Positions 9,150 through 17,245 of a DNA stretch of 63,851 nt are shown one piece after another (the first letter of the stretch is position 1; the number at the start of each line of letters is the position of its first letter). The notes beneath the pieces were generated by a model that was not told the DNA's origin, made no database searches, and worked only from the letters and a program-made list of their open reading frames with translations. A program made the translations under genes and the position numbers. The stretch is from DASYXT01 sp035934555 (GTDB lineage Bacteria; Verrucomicrobiota; Verrucomicrobiia; Limisphaerales; UBA8199), in NCBI GenBank assembly GCA_035934555.1, contig DASYXT010000057.1, positions 1 through 63,851 on the forward strand, read 5' to 3'.

Positions 9150-9500
9150 GTGAAAGCCAAGAAGCCAGTGGCGCTCCGAATAGGCATCAACCAGTACAAG
9201 AGTGAAGATGCTACCATTAGGATTCTTGCCTGTACGATTAGGCCAGTGACAGATCTTCCGTCGGCAGGGGTTAAAGCCAACAAGCTGATTGCGAGCGTTG
9301 GTGGGCCTTCCAAGATCTGCGATGAAGCCAATCAAATGTTTCGACGATTTAGCGTTACGAACGTGAAATTCTTCCATGACTCCTCCGAGTTGAAGGACTA
9401 TCCCTCAATCGCCGCACTCGGACCACGCTGTACGCCCCTCCCCCCGCTCTCATTAACACCCCCATTCATGGTCCATTCATGGGGGTGTGAGGCCACCTGA
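9150..9500 (+). CDS. Hypothetical protein, possibly a fragment
   Basis: A 116-residue reading frame with a GTG start. The frame is open about 13 codons further upstream (reading IDVFDPDNLHG before the listed start), so the gene may be 5'-truncated. Codon choice looks coding up to about 9410. The final 30 residues are low-complexity and run through the hairpin at 9456. No family recognised. It may be a decayed partner of the RHS cluster. Confidence 0.3.
   Translation: MKAKKPVALRIGINQYKSEDATIRILACTIRPVTDLPSAGVKANKLIASVGGPSKICDEANQMFRRFSVTNVKFFHDSSELKDYPSIAALGPRCTPLPPLSLTPPFMVHSWGCEAT
9456..9488. terminator. Perfect hairpin
   Basis: ACACCCCCAT pairs perfectly with ATGGGGGTGT around a 13-base loop. 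It sits between the plus-strand hypothetical and the minus-strand SRPBCC gene that ends at 9553, so it could end transcription from either side. No T-run follows. Confidence 0.45.
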
Positions 9501-9552
9501 GGGACAGTCAACCCTTTCAAGGGTTTTACCTCGCCCGCTCCCTCCTCCCCGC

Positions 9553-10005
9553 TCACTCCCGAATCTCTGCCTCAACCAGCTTCCCTAACAAAACCAGCGA
9601 TTCCTGCCACCCAAGATAACAACCTTCCACCGGAATCGCCCCCGGTATCCCTTCCTGCGTCACGTTGAGTTCCGTTCCGCAAAACACCTCCTTCAGCGTT
9701 ATCGTCGTTTCCATTTCCCCCGGCAGTTTCGCGTCTTCAAACGTGTCCGTGTGCCGGATCCGCTTGTGCGGTTCCAGTTCCACATACCGCCCCCCAAACA
9801 CGTGGCTTTTGCCGGTAGTCAAATTCGTGAACGACATCTTGTAACTGCCCCCCACTTTGGCGTCCAGGTGATGAACTCGGCCCGTAAATCCATTGGGCGG
9901 CAGCCACTTGACCATCGCCTCCGCGTCTAGCAACGCCCGGTACACTCTCTCGGCCGGCGCGCGCAACACTCGGTGCAGTCGGACACTATTTGTTGTATTT
10001 GCCAT
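9553..10005 (-). CDS. SRPBCC (AHSA1-like) family protein
   Basis: A 150-residue helix-grip protein of the AHSA1/START-like superfamily, soluble and cytoplasmic. It has the family start SVRLHRVLRAPAERVYRALLDAEAM, then KWLPPNGF, GGSYKMSF and the C-terminal CYLGWQESLVLLGKLVE helix. These proteins bind small hydrophobic ligands; the ligand here is unknown. ATG at 10005 gives the family's normal length; an upstream in-frame ATG at 10053 would add 16 residues without similarity. It stands alone, with about 660 bases of non-coding repeats upstream. Confidence 0.85.
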   Translation of the reverse strand: MANTTNSVRLHRVLRAPAERVYRALLDAEAMVKWLPPNGFTGRVHHLDAKVGGSYKMSFTNLTTGKSHVFGGRYVELEPHKRIRHTDTFEDAKLPGEMETTITLKEVFCGTELNVTQEGIPGAIPVEGCYLGWQESLVLLGKLVEAEIRE

Positions 10006-10313
10006 ATGTTCGTTTTGTTTTGGTTTCGTCATTATGACGAATGAAAAGACCATTTCAGGACAGCGTGCTATACCTGAAAATTACAGACAATGCCACGCCT
10101 GGCTGGCGCTCTTGGCGGCTCTCGAAGGTTGCTGTTTTCCGAGTTTTCCCAATTTCAAAAAGTTTTTCGGATTGACATTTGACCTTTGTTCCCCAAAAAT
10201 GTTCGCGATTCGGGTGGCGGATCGTTTTCTTCAGCGGGATCCCCCATCCCCACCTCCTTGGCGAACCGTTGCCCGAATCACCTCTCTTTTCATCCCCGCC
10301 CACCACCTTTGGG

Positions 10314-10369
10314 CTGCGCCAGCTTTGGACTGCGCCAGCTTTGGACTGCGCCAGCCCTCTGGCGCTTTT
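10314..10369 (+). repeat. Palindromic repeat family A with 16-base tandem copies
   Basis: Two exact copies of CTGCGCCAGCTTTGGA are followed by the full palindrome GCGCCAGCCCTCTGGCGC and TTTT. The palindrome recurs at 10525, 38699 and 38796, and in altered form at 18566. Confidence 0.9.
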
Positions 10370-10524
10370 CCCTTCCACCTTCCATCGAAGCATTCAAGCC
10401 AAATCCTGCATTTGCTAGCGTGTCTCGATCCCGGCCTTCCCGAGCGTTCGATTTTGGCCGCTGGACCGAAAGCACCGCAAACCTGGTACCGCTGTTTCCG
10501 GGGCTGCCGTACTGGTTGAAACCC

Positions 10525-10564
10525 AAAGCGCCAGAGGGCTGGCGCAGTCCACGACGCTTCGCGA
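10525..10564 (-). repeat. Palindromic repeat family A, opposite orientation
   Basis: On the minus strand this 40-base element matches 38796-38835 with a single difference. It consists of TCGCGAAGCGTC, then GGACT, then GCGCCAGCCCTCTGGCGC, then TTT. With the copy at 10346 it makes an inverted pair about 155 bases apart. Confidence 0.9.
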
Positions 10565-10666
10565 AATAACAATGCACCCTTGCATGTGAGGTGCGCCATT
10601 CAGCCAATTCAGCGCCGTTATACCGAAAGGGGTTGCCTCGGACACCAAAGACAACCATATTGGTCC

Positions 10667-10879
10667 GTGCCAAATCAACGTGCTAAAAACAAGGTCCGCT
10701 TGGGTGGTTTTATCGAGCGCCGCCTCTACCGACAGATCGTCGCACGCGCCAAAGCCGAAGGCATGGCCGACAACAAATTCGGATTCGTCCAGCAATTGCT
10801 CGAACACGCTCTTGCGCGCCGCAAACAAACCGCTCGCCGCACCAACGCCCGCCGCCGCGCTTCGCCTAAGGCCCGTTAA
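10667..10879 (+). CDS. Small basic protein, paralogue 1 (possible DNA binder)
   Basis: A 70-residue basic protein starting with GTG (VPNQRAKNKVRLGGFIERRL). The layout is a short strand (VRLGGF), two helices and an Arg/Lys-rich tail. This is suggestive of a ribbon-helix-helix DNA-binding protein, but no named family is recognised. The GTG start is chosen because the sequence from there aligns with the neighbour at 10920. The two share PNQRAKNK, LGGF and DNKFGFV. Confidence 0.6.
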   Translation: MPNQRAKNKVRLGGFIERRLYRQIVARAKAEGMADNKFGFVQQLLEHALARRKQTARRTNARRRASPKAR

Positions 10880-10919
10880 CCGGCCACCCTCCGCGGTTTC
10901 GTTACCTTAAAATTTTCCC

Positions 10920-11123
10920 ATGCCAAACCAGCGCGCCAAAAACAAAATTTACCTCGGCGGGTTCGTCGATAAAAAACTCCACGCCCGTCTGGTTCGCGCC
11001 GCGGCCCAGGCCGGCCGGGGCGATAACAAATTCGGCTTCGTTAGCGAGCTGGTCGAGGCCGCGCTTAAACGGCGCGGCCGCGTCCGGACCGCCGCCAGGA
11101 AAGCTCCTCGGCGACGAGCTTGA
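10920..11123 (+). CDS. Small basic protein, paralogue 2 (possible DNA binder)
   Basis: A 67-residue paralogue of the gene at 10667, placed 40 bases behind it. It keeps PNQRAKNK, YLGGF, DNKFGFV and a two-helix body, and ends in an Arg-rich tail. This looks like a recent tandem duplication. Its last 59 bases overlap the end of a convergent minus-strand frame at 11065. A ribbon-helix-helix type role is an inference from size, charge and predicted strand-helix-helix order. Confidence 0.6.
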   Translation: MPNQRAKNKIYLGGFVDKKLHARLVRAAAQAGRGDNKFGFVSELVEAALKRRGRVRTAARKAPRRRA

Positions 11124-11316
11124 GGCACATCTCGAAGGGCGTGCAGCCTGCGGCTCGCGCCAATTTCTGCACCGCCCGGAACGCCGTCCGGCCAAGCTCG
11201 ACTTCCACGTAACAGTCTGCTGTGCCATTGGCTCCATTTGCCGCGACGGCAGCCGCGCCGCGCCTTACACGCCGCTTTCTCCCGGTTCCCCTCGCCTTTG
11301 TGGTTACACTTTTCAT
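11065..11316 (-). CDS. Small basic protein, possible DNA binder
   Basis: An 83-residue frame. It has a basic N-terminus (KARGTGRKRRVRRGAA), then CYVEVELGRTAFRAVQKLARAAG and CLKLVAEEL, a strand-helix-helix order like the two paralogues opposite it. It overlaps the 3' end of the plus-strand paralogue 2 tail to tail. No family recognised. The overlap makes it less certain than its neighbours, but the central 35 residues look like a real fold. Confidence 0.45.
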   Translation of the reverse strand: MKSVTTKARGTGRKRRVRRGAAAVAANGANGTADCYVEVELGRTAFRAVQKLARAAGCTPFEMCLKLVAEELSWRRSGRGRAV

Positions 11317-11438
11317 GAGCTAAACTATGGGCTGGTTCTTCCCTTGCGCGTATTGAATACACGCCCAGCATCAATGTCAAGGCTATTATTACATTTTTCC
11401 CCCTTTCATCTTGGCGGGATTGGCTTACCGTTTTCGGC

Positions 11439-12725
11439 GTGACGTTGAAAGAGCAAATGCTGGTGCTGGGTGAGCAGGCGAAAAGCGCTTCACGCCAGTT
11501 GGCGCGGCTCGACTCAAGCGAGAAGAACCGGTGTTTGCTGGCGATGGCCCAGGCGCTGATTGAGGGGCAAGGCGGCTTGGTCGAAGCCAATGCGCGGGAT
11601 ATGCAGGCCGGGGCGGCGCTGGACCTGTCTGACGCGATGCTCGAGCGGCTGAAACTGGACGGCAAACGGATTGTGGCGATGGCCGAGGGGCTGCGCCAGG
11701 TGGCGGCGTTGCCCGACCCGGTCGGCCGCGTGCTGGACGAACGCGTGCGCCCAAATGGGCTGCGCTTAAGAAAAATCAGCACACCGATCGGGGTGGTCGT
11801 GATCATTTACGAGTCGCGTCCGAATGTGACGGCGGATGCGGCGGGGCTGTGCTTGAAGAGCGGCAACGCGGTGATACTGCGAGGGGGCAAGGAGGCGAGC
11901 CATTCCAACCAGGCGATCGCGCGTTTATTAGTCGAGGCCGGGCGGCGGACGCACCCGCAGTTCCCCGAGTTTGCGATCCAGGTCGTGCGCACCGCGGACC
12001 GGGAGGCGATTGCGGAGCTGTTGTCACTGACGCAATACGTGGATTTGTGCATGCCGCGGGGCGGGGAGAGCCTGATTCGCGCGGTGGCGGAGTGCTCGAA
12101 GGTGCCGGTGATCAAGCACTACAAGGGAGTGTGCCATGTGTATATCGACGCCGAGGCGGATGGGGCGATGGCAGAGGCGATAGCGCTTAACGCGAAAGTC
12201 CAGCGGCCGGCGGTGTGCAATGCGATGGAGACGTTGCTGGTGGATCGGGCGATCGCGGCGAGCTGGTTACCCGGAGTGGCGCGGAAATTGGTCGAACAGA
12301 GAGTGGAATTGCGGGCGGAGCCGGAGGCGATGGCGATTTTGCGTCCGGCGCTGGGGAATGGGGCGACGCCGCTGAAGGCGGCATCGGAGCAGGATTTTTT
12401 CACCGAGTACAACGATTATATTCTGAACGTGCGCGTGGTGGAGGGGGTGGAGCAGGCGGTGGAACACATCAACCATTTTGGGTCGTCGCATTCGGATACG
12501 ATCGTGACGGGGAACGAAGAACATGCGAAGAAGTTCCTGCAGGAGGTGGATTCGGCGGCGGTGTATTGGAATGCGTCAACGCGGTTTACGGACGGGGGTG
12601 AATTCGGGATGGGGGCGGAGATTGGGATCAGCACAGACAAGATAGGCGCGCGCGGGCCGATGGGGCTGGAGGAGCTGACGAGCTACAAATGGATTGGGAT
12701 AGGCACTGGGCAAATCCGCCAGTGA
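11439..12725 (+). CDS. proA: Gamma-glutamyl phosphate reductase
   Basis: A 428-residue cytoplasmic enzyme of proline synthesis, reducing gamma-glutamyl phosphate with NADPH to glutamate semialdehyde. Recognised features include GVVVIIYESRPNVTADAAGLCLKSGNA near residue 110, the catalytic-Cys region VQRPAVCNAMETLLV near 250, and the C-terminal segments FGSSHSDTIVT, TRFTDGGEFGMGAEIGIST and ARGPMGLEELTSYK. Length is normal. It starts with GTG. proB is not adjacent, so the proline pathway is split in this genome. Confidence 0.97.
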   Translation: MTLKEQMLVLGEQAKSASRQLARLDSSEKNRCLLAMAQALIEGQGGLVEANARDMQAGAALDLSDAMLERLKLDGKRIVAMAEGLRQVAALPDPVGRVLDERVRPNGLRLRKISTPIGVVVIIYESRPNVTADAAGLCLKSGNAVILRGGKEASHSNQAIARLLVEAGRRTHPQFPEFAIQVVRTADREAIAELLSLTQYVDLCMPRGGESLIRAVAECSKVPVIKHYKGVCHVYIDAEADGAMAEAIALNAKVQRPAVCNAMETLLVDRAIAASWLPGVARKLVEQRVELRAEPEAMAILRPALGNGATPLKAASEQDFFTEYNDYILNVRVVEGVEQAVEHINHFGSSHSDTIVTGNEEHAKKFLQEVDSAAVYWNASTRFTDGGEFGMGAEIGISTDKIGARGPMGLEELTSYKWIGIGTGQIRQ

Positions 12726-12781
12726 GCCGGAGGCGTATGAGTGTGAGGCAAAAATGCTGAGCCGCGCAGGTTGAACTTTTC

Positions 12782-14137
12782 ATGGACGCGACCGCTCTGA
12801 CGCCTACGACCCGCTCCGCGGCGGAACGGGCAGAGTTTATCCGCGGGCAATTCCCGAGCGAGGGATTGTTTACCGGACACGAGTGGCGCGTATCGCCGGT
12901 GCCGTTCCCGCTGGCGCCGGCGCTGAGTGCGGAATTGGAAACCCTGGGGCGGGTGGTGCTCCAGTTCTATCGGGCGGTCAACCTGCTTTATCGCAAGAGC
13001 GTGGAAGGCAAGCAGCCGGCCTGGGTCGCCCGCTGGCTGGACCAGGGCAAACCCGAGGAGCTCATTGCGCTGCAACGCTCCCCGGCACTGAAAAATGAAG
13101 TGCCGCGCGTGCTCCGCCCAGATTTGCTGATTACTGAGGACGGCCTGGCGGTTACGGAATTGGACTCCGTGCCGGGGGGCATTGGCCTGACCGCCTGGCT
13201 CAACCAAACCTACAGCCGGCTGGCCGACCCCGTCCTGGGGGGCGCCGACGGCATGCTCCGCGGGTTCGGCGGTATCTTCGGCGAAGCGACCCAGGTGCAC
13301 CTGGTGGTCTCAGAAGAGGCCGCGACCTATCGGCCTGAAATGGCCTGGGTGGCCGGGCAATTGGGCAACTCGCGGTTTCATCTGCGCGATGCGGCCTTCA
13401 GCGCCTTCGCCCAAGGTGATGCCGTCTATCGCTTTTTTGAGCTGTTCGATCTCCCGAACGTGCCGGCGGCGCGGCGGCTGTTTGAAATGGCTGCGGCGCG
13501 GCAAATCCGTTTAACACCGCCGCCCAAGCCGATCTTTGAAGAGAAAATGCTGTTCGGATTGTTGTGGAACCGCCATTTGCACGCCTTCTGGCGCCAGGAA
13601 CTCGGTGAGAATTTTTTCCGGCGCCTGCAGCGCGTGGTGCCCTACACCTGGGTGGTCGATCCCGAGCCCCTCCCGCCGCACGCTGCCATTCCTGCCCTCG
13701 AACTCACTGACTGGCGCGAATTAGCGGCACTTTCACACAAGGACCGCGACCTAATCCTGAAGGTGTCGGGCTTCTCGCCGCACGCGTGGGGCGCCCGCGG
13801 GGTCTTTCTCGGCAGCGACCTGCCCCAGGCCGAGTGGGCGGCTGCCGTGGAGGGAGCCATCGCTGGGTTCGCGCAATCGCCCTATGTGCTCCAGCGCTAT
13901 CGCAAGCCGGCTTTGGTTGAAGCCGAATGGTTCGATTTCCAGAGCAAACAAGCCGTGCCCATGAAAGGCCGGGTTCGGCTCTGTCCGTATTATTTTGTTA
14001 GCGGCGAGGCCGAGGCCGCCCGCGCGCAGTTAGGTGGCGTGCTGGCGACCATTTGCCCGGCTGACAAGAAGATCATCCATGGCATGACCGAGGCTATTTT
14101 TGCACCGTGTATTGCGGCCAAACCCGCCGAGCGGTGA
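12782..14137 (+). CDS. ATP-grasp-like protein of unknown substrate
   Basis: A 451-residue soluble protein. The middle (VTELDSVPGGIGLTAWLNQTY) and the C-terminal half (LILKVSGFSPHAWGARGVFLG, then PYVLQRY, then MKGRVRLCPYYF) resemble circularly permuted ATP-grasp ligases such as the glutathionylspermidine synthase group. In these the Lys, the Gly-rich loop and the downstream basic residue bind ATP. This assignment rests on motif layout only. It follows proA by 56 bases on the same strand and precedes the MarC gene, so it may be co-transcribed. Substrate unknown; a peptide-bond-forming or amine-ligating role is possible. Confidence 0.5.
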   Translation: MDATALTPTTRSAAERAEFIRGQFPSEGLFTGHEWRVSPVPFPLAPALSAELETLGRVVLQFYRAVNLLYRKSVEGKQPAWVARWLDQGKPEELIALQRSPALKNEVPRVLRPDLLITEDGLAVTELDSVPGGIGLTAWLNQTYSRLADPVLGGADGMLRGFGGIFGEATQVHLVVSEEAATYRPEMAWVAGQLGNSRFHLRDAAFSAFAQGDAVYRFFELFDLPNVPAARRLFEMAAARQIRLTPPPKPIFEEKMLFGLLWNRHLHAFWRQELGENFFRRLQRVVPYTWVVDPEPLPPHAAIPALELTDWRELAALSHKDRDLILKVSGFSPHAWGARGVFLGSDLPQAEWAAAVEGAIAGFAQSPYVLQRYRKPALVEAEWFDFQSKQAVPMKGRVRLCPYYFVSGEAEAARAQLGGVLATICPADKKIIHGMTEAIFAPCIAAKPAER

Positions 14138-14215
14138 GGGTTGGCGCCGGGCGGCGGCTGGCATGAAATCCAAACCACCAATCACCTGAAACTCCGGCCC
14201 TTCCATGACCCACCC

Positions 14216-14842
14216 ATGACGCTCCCCGAGTACATGCTTTTGGCCTTTAGCTCCCTATTCGTGATCATTGATCCGATGGCGGCGGTGCCGGCCTTTCTGG
14301 CGATGACCCCGACCGACTCGCCCGAGCAGCGCATTCGCATGGCGCGCCTGGCTTGCTGCGTTGCGGCCGGCGTCCTGTTGGTGTTCTCCGTTGCCGGACA
14401 CTGGATTTTTCGGTTCCTGGGCATCACCATGCCCGCATTCCAGATCGCCGCCAGCCTGGTGTTGCTCCTCGTCGCCCTGGACATGCTCCGCGCCCAACGC
14501 TCGCGGGTGCGCGAGACCTCCGAAGAAACCGCCGCCGGCGTCGAGAAGACCGACATCGCGGTGGCGCCGCTGGCCATTCCGATGCTGGCCGGCCCTGGCG
14601 CAATTTCCACTGCGATTCTGCTGCACAACCAGGCGGCCAACTGGATTCATCGCGCCGCTCTTTACCTTTGCATCGTCCTGGTCTGCGTCGCCTGCTACAT
14701 CATCCTGCGAATCTCCGCGCGTGGCGCGCGCTGGCTCAGCCCCATCGCCATGAATATCACCAACCGGATAATGGGATTGTTGCTGGCCGCCGTCGCCATT
14801 CAGTTCATGGTCAATGCCGTAAACCAAATCCGAGCAGGCTGA
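14216..14842 (+). CDS. MarC family integral membrane protein
   Basis: A 208-residue inner-membrane protein with six predicted helices. Family features are FSSLFVIIDPMAAVPAFLAMT near the start, the central PLAIPMLAGPGAIS and the C-terminal NRIMGLLLAAVAIQFMVNAV. MarC proteins lie near LysE-type exporters in fold, but their substrate is not established; the old multidrug-resistance link is not well supported. ATG 14216 gives the usual length; the longer frame from 14141 adds 25 non-membrane residues without similarity. Confidence 0.93.
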   Translation: MTLPEYMLLAFSSLFVIIDPMAAVPAFLAMTPTDSPEQRIRMARLACCVAAGVLLVFSVAGHWIFRFLGITMPAFQIAASLVLLLVALDMLRAQRSRVRETSEETAAGVEKTDIAVAPLAIPMLAGPGAISTAILLHNQAANWIHRAALYLCIVLVCVACYIILRISARGARWLSPIAMNITNRIMGLLLAAVAIQFMVNAVNQIRAG

Positions 14843-14854
14843 TTAGAGCGTGGG

Positions 14855-17215
14855 CTACGGCGCCGATTGCGGGATAGCCGGACCGTGCCACACGCTCCCG
14901 CCAAATGTCGTAAGGTAAATGTGCGCCGGATCGGCCGGATCAAACTCCACCCGCTGAATGTTGGAAAATGGCACGGTGCGGAAGGGTTGCCAGGATTTGC
15001 CCTCGTCCCGGCTCAGCCACAAACCGGGTCCTGGCGCGCCCTCCGTGAGGGTCATGTAAATCCAATGGTCGTGCTGCGGATGATAATACCCGCCGAAGGT
15101 CTGGGGGCCTTTGCGGCCAATGCGTTGCCAGCTTTGCCCGCCATTGGTGGTGCTGTACAGCCCGCCCGAGGCATCACCGCCTCCGGTATCACACGCACCG
15201 AAGAGCACCCGGCGGCTGTCGTCTCGTGACACAGAAAAGTCCTTCGGGTAGAGCACTGGGCAAGTTGCGGTGAGCTCCTCCCAGCTTTCCGCTCCGTTCC
15301 GCGAGCGATATAACCCCACGCCCGCGCTCATCAAGGGTTGGCCTCTGGCCGGCCGTTTGGCGCAGACCATGGCGAACAGCGTGCCGTCGGCGTGTAGAAA
15401 CACACGCGAGACTCGCATGTTCTCAGGTGCGCCCAACCCCCGGCTCTTAAGAGTCCAGGACGCGCCGTCGTCGGTTGATTTGTAAACCCCGCCCTCGAAC
15501 ACACCGGCATAGAGCACGCGAGCGCCTTTGGGGCTTTGGGGGTCCAGGACAATCGAAGTGACCGGTTTGAGCGGTAACGCACTCGCCACCTTATCGCCTG
15601 CAGGAATGGGTGCTGCGCTGCCGATGGCGCGCCAGGTGGCGCCGAAATCCAGCGAACGACACACGCCCCCCGGCAAGTTATGACCGTGGTGTTCGCCTAT
15701 AATGTTATCATTGGGGATATCGTGCACATCGGAGAATGCGCCCCAAAGTTTGCCAGGTATCTGTGGATCAAAGGCAATCTCATAGCAGGTGTTTCGCCAA
15801 GGGGTCCACGACTTCTGGCTCCACCAAATCCACGAGCGCCCGGCATCGAGCGACCGGGCCCATCCCAGGTCGGTATAGGCAATGTAGTGGCGCCTGGGCT
15901 CGAACGGGTCGATGTAATAATGCCAGGTCGTGGTAACCACCAGGCCGTTACAAGCCCAGGCTGAGCCTGGACCCGGCGTCTGGCCCGGCGCGGGATAGCT
16001 CGACCCGCAAAACCAGTTCCTCCCGCCATTGTGGGTCACATGGACTTCGTTACGCGCAAGCAGGACCCGCTCGGGATCGGTGTTGCAGATCGCGACGCCG
16101 AAGGGCGATTCACCACCCTTAAACGACTGGCCGGTTGAAGCGGTGACATAATCCGCGGCGACGTTGCATTGCTTGAACCGCGGGTCCATGAAATAAGTTG
16201 CGCGCCAGGTTTGACCGCCGTCATCCGAACGATAAACCGTATCACTGTGCGGCGGGAAAAACCCTGTGCTGGTGTTGAACACATACACCGTTAATGGGCG
16301 GGCGTCGGTAGTCAGTATTTGTTTGTACTGGGAAATCGGCCCGAAAGAATAATCGTCGGCGGGCCTGGTCTCGAGATTTAATCCGGTCCCCATGGCCGGC
16401 TCCCAACGTTCGCCCAAATCGACCGAACGATAGACACCGCCTTTGAACAGGCCGTGAGCAGTTTTGCTCCGAACGGTGCAGTATAGCAGGGTGACATCAT
16501 TGCTCGGATTGGACCCAGCCCCGAACCCCTGCACCTCCTTCCAGGGCAGGCCGCCGGTTTTTTCGGCCCAGCTCTGACCCTCATCGTCGGAACGCCAAAT
16601 ACCCTCTGCCGTAGCGGCGAACAGGCGGCCAGGCGGCTTCGTACCGGCGAAATGAAAACCCAACACCTGTCCGTGCGGGGCGCAAACAGTCCAGGTGACG
16701 CCCGCATCGTGAGATATCCAGCAACGGCCATTCCAGGTGCCGGCCAGCAGCAGGGCTGGCGCCCGGGGGCTTACCGCAATTTCGCCGGCTAACGCCTCAT
16801 TCAGGTTGCCAAGCGGGGAAAAGGTGCGGCCGCCGTCGCGGCTGACTTTGAGCCGTCCGCCCGACGAGGCATAGATGACGTTCGGGTGGCTCGGGTCAAA
16901 TCCAGCGCGGCACCTTGTGTCTCCGCGCAACTGGGCGTGGTTGATCATGCGCCAATTGCGGCCGCCGTCATGAGATATGTACGCGCCGCTCATGTCACAA
17001 CTCAGCAGCATGAGATTCGGGTCAGCGGGCGAGATGGCTGTGGCAAACATGGCGCCACCGCCCGAGAGCCCGACCGGCTCCCAGGGGCTGTGCTCTGCGG
17101 GTGGTGGGCTGGCGGGCGCAGCGCCGGCACGCAGCAGTACAACCAATGCTGCCACGGGGAAAAAGCTTACTCTAAGCAAACAGCGATATCCGAATGGCAT
17201 AAGGCGAAGGCGCAA
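14855..17215 (-). CDS. Secreted BNR/Asp-box repeat protein (sialidase/GH74-like propeller)
   Basis: A 786-residue exported protein. Its N-terminal hydrophobic segment (CLLRVSFFPVAALVVLLRAGAAPA) reads as a signal peptide. About a dozen Asp-box motifs of the form S-x-D-x-G-x-x-W are spread along the chain, for example SHDGGRNW, SDDEGQSW, SDDGGQTW, SLDAGRSW, STDDGASW and SRDEGKSW. They predict one or two beta-propellers like those of GH74 xyloglucanases and exo-sialidases. Catalytic residues cannot be fixed from this view, so a binding or non-hydrolytic role is possible. ATG 17200 is an alternative start. It is 30 bases downstream of the gene that ends at 17246. Confidence 0.8.
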   Translation of the reverse strand: MRLRLMPFGYRCLLRVSFFPVAALVVLLRAGAAPASPPPAEHSPWEPVGLSGGGAMFATAISPADPNLMLLSCDMSGAYISHDGGRNWRMINHAQLRGDTRCRAGFDPSHPNVIYASSGGRLKVSRDGGRTFSPLGNLNEALAGEIAVSPRAPALLLAGTWNGRCWISHDAGVTWTVCAPHGQVLGFHFAGTKPPGRLFAATAEGIWRSDDEGQSWAEKTGGLPWKEVQGFGAGSNPSNDVTLLYCTVRSKTAHGLFKGGVYRSVDLGERWEPAMGTGLNLETRPADDYSFGPISQYKQILTTDARPLTVYVFNTSTGFFPPHSDTVYRSDDGGQTWRATYFMDPRFKQCNVAADYVTASTGQSFKGGESPFGVAICNTDPERVLLARNEVHVTHNGGRNWFCGSSYPAPGQTPGPGSAWACNGLVVTTTWHYYIDPFEPRRHYIAYTDLGWARSLDAGRSWIWWSQKSWTPWRNTCYEIAFDPQIPGKLWGAFSDVHDIPNDNIIGEHHGHNLPGGVCRSLDFGATWRAIGSAAPIPAGDKVASALPLKPVTSIVLDPQSPKGARVLYAGVFEGGVYKSTDDGASWTLKSRGLGAPENMRVSRVFLHADGTLFAMVCAKRPARGQPLMSAGVGLYRSRNGAESWEELTATCPVLYPKDFSVSRDDSRRVLFGACDTGGGDASGGLYSTTNGGQSWQRIGRKGPQTFGGYYHPQHDHWIYMTLTEGAPGPGLWLSRDEGKSWQPFRTVPFSNIQRVEFDPADPAHIYLTTFGGSVWHGPAIPQSAP

Positions 17216-17245
17216 ATCACCAATACCCCGCGCGTTGCCCCTGCT

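Larger units (their letters stand above)
10006..10666. other. Non-coding stretch with dispersed repeats
   Basis: No convincing gene is seen in these 660 bases. Open frames here are not conserved-looking and run through repeats. The right half holds two inverted copies of the GCGCCAG...CTGGCGC palindrome family, annotated separately. Confidence 0.7.

Noticed and set aside
9042..9377. A 111-residue minus-strand gene with a transposase-like look
   Set aside because: It overlaps the end of the small membrane gene and a plus-strand frame with better codon use; no transposase motif could be confirmed.
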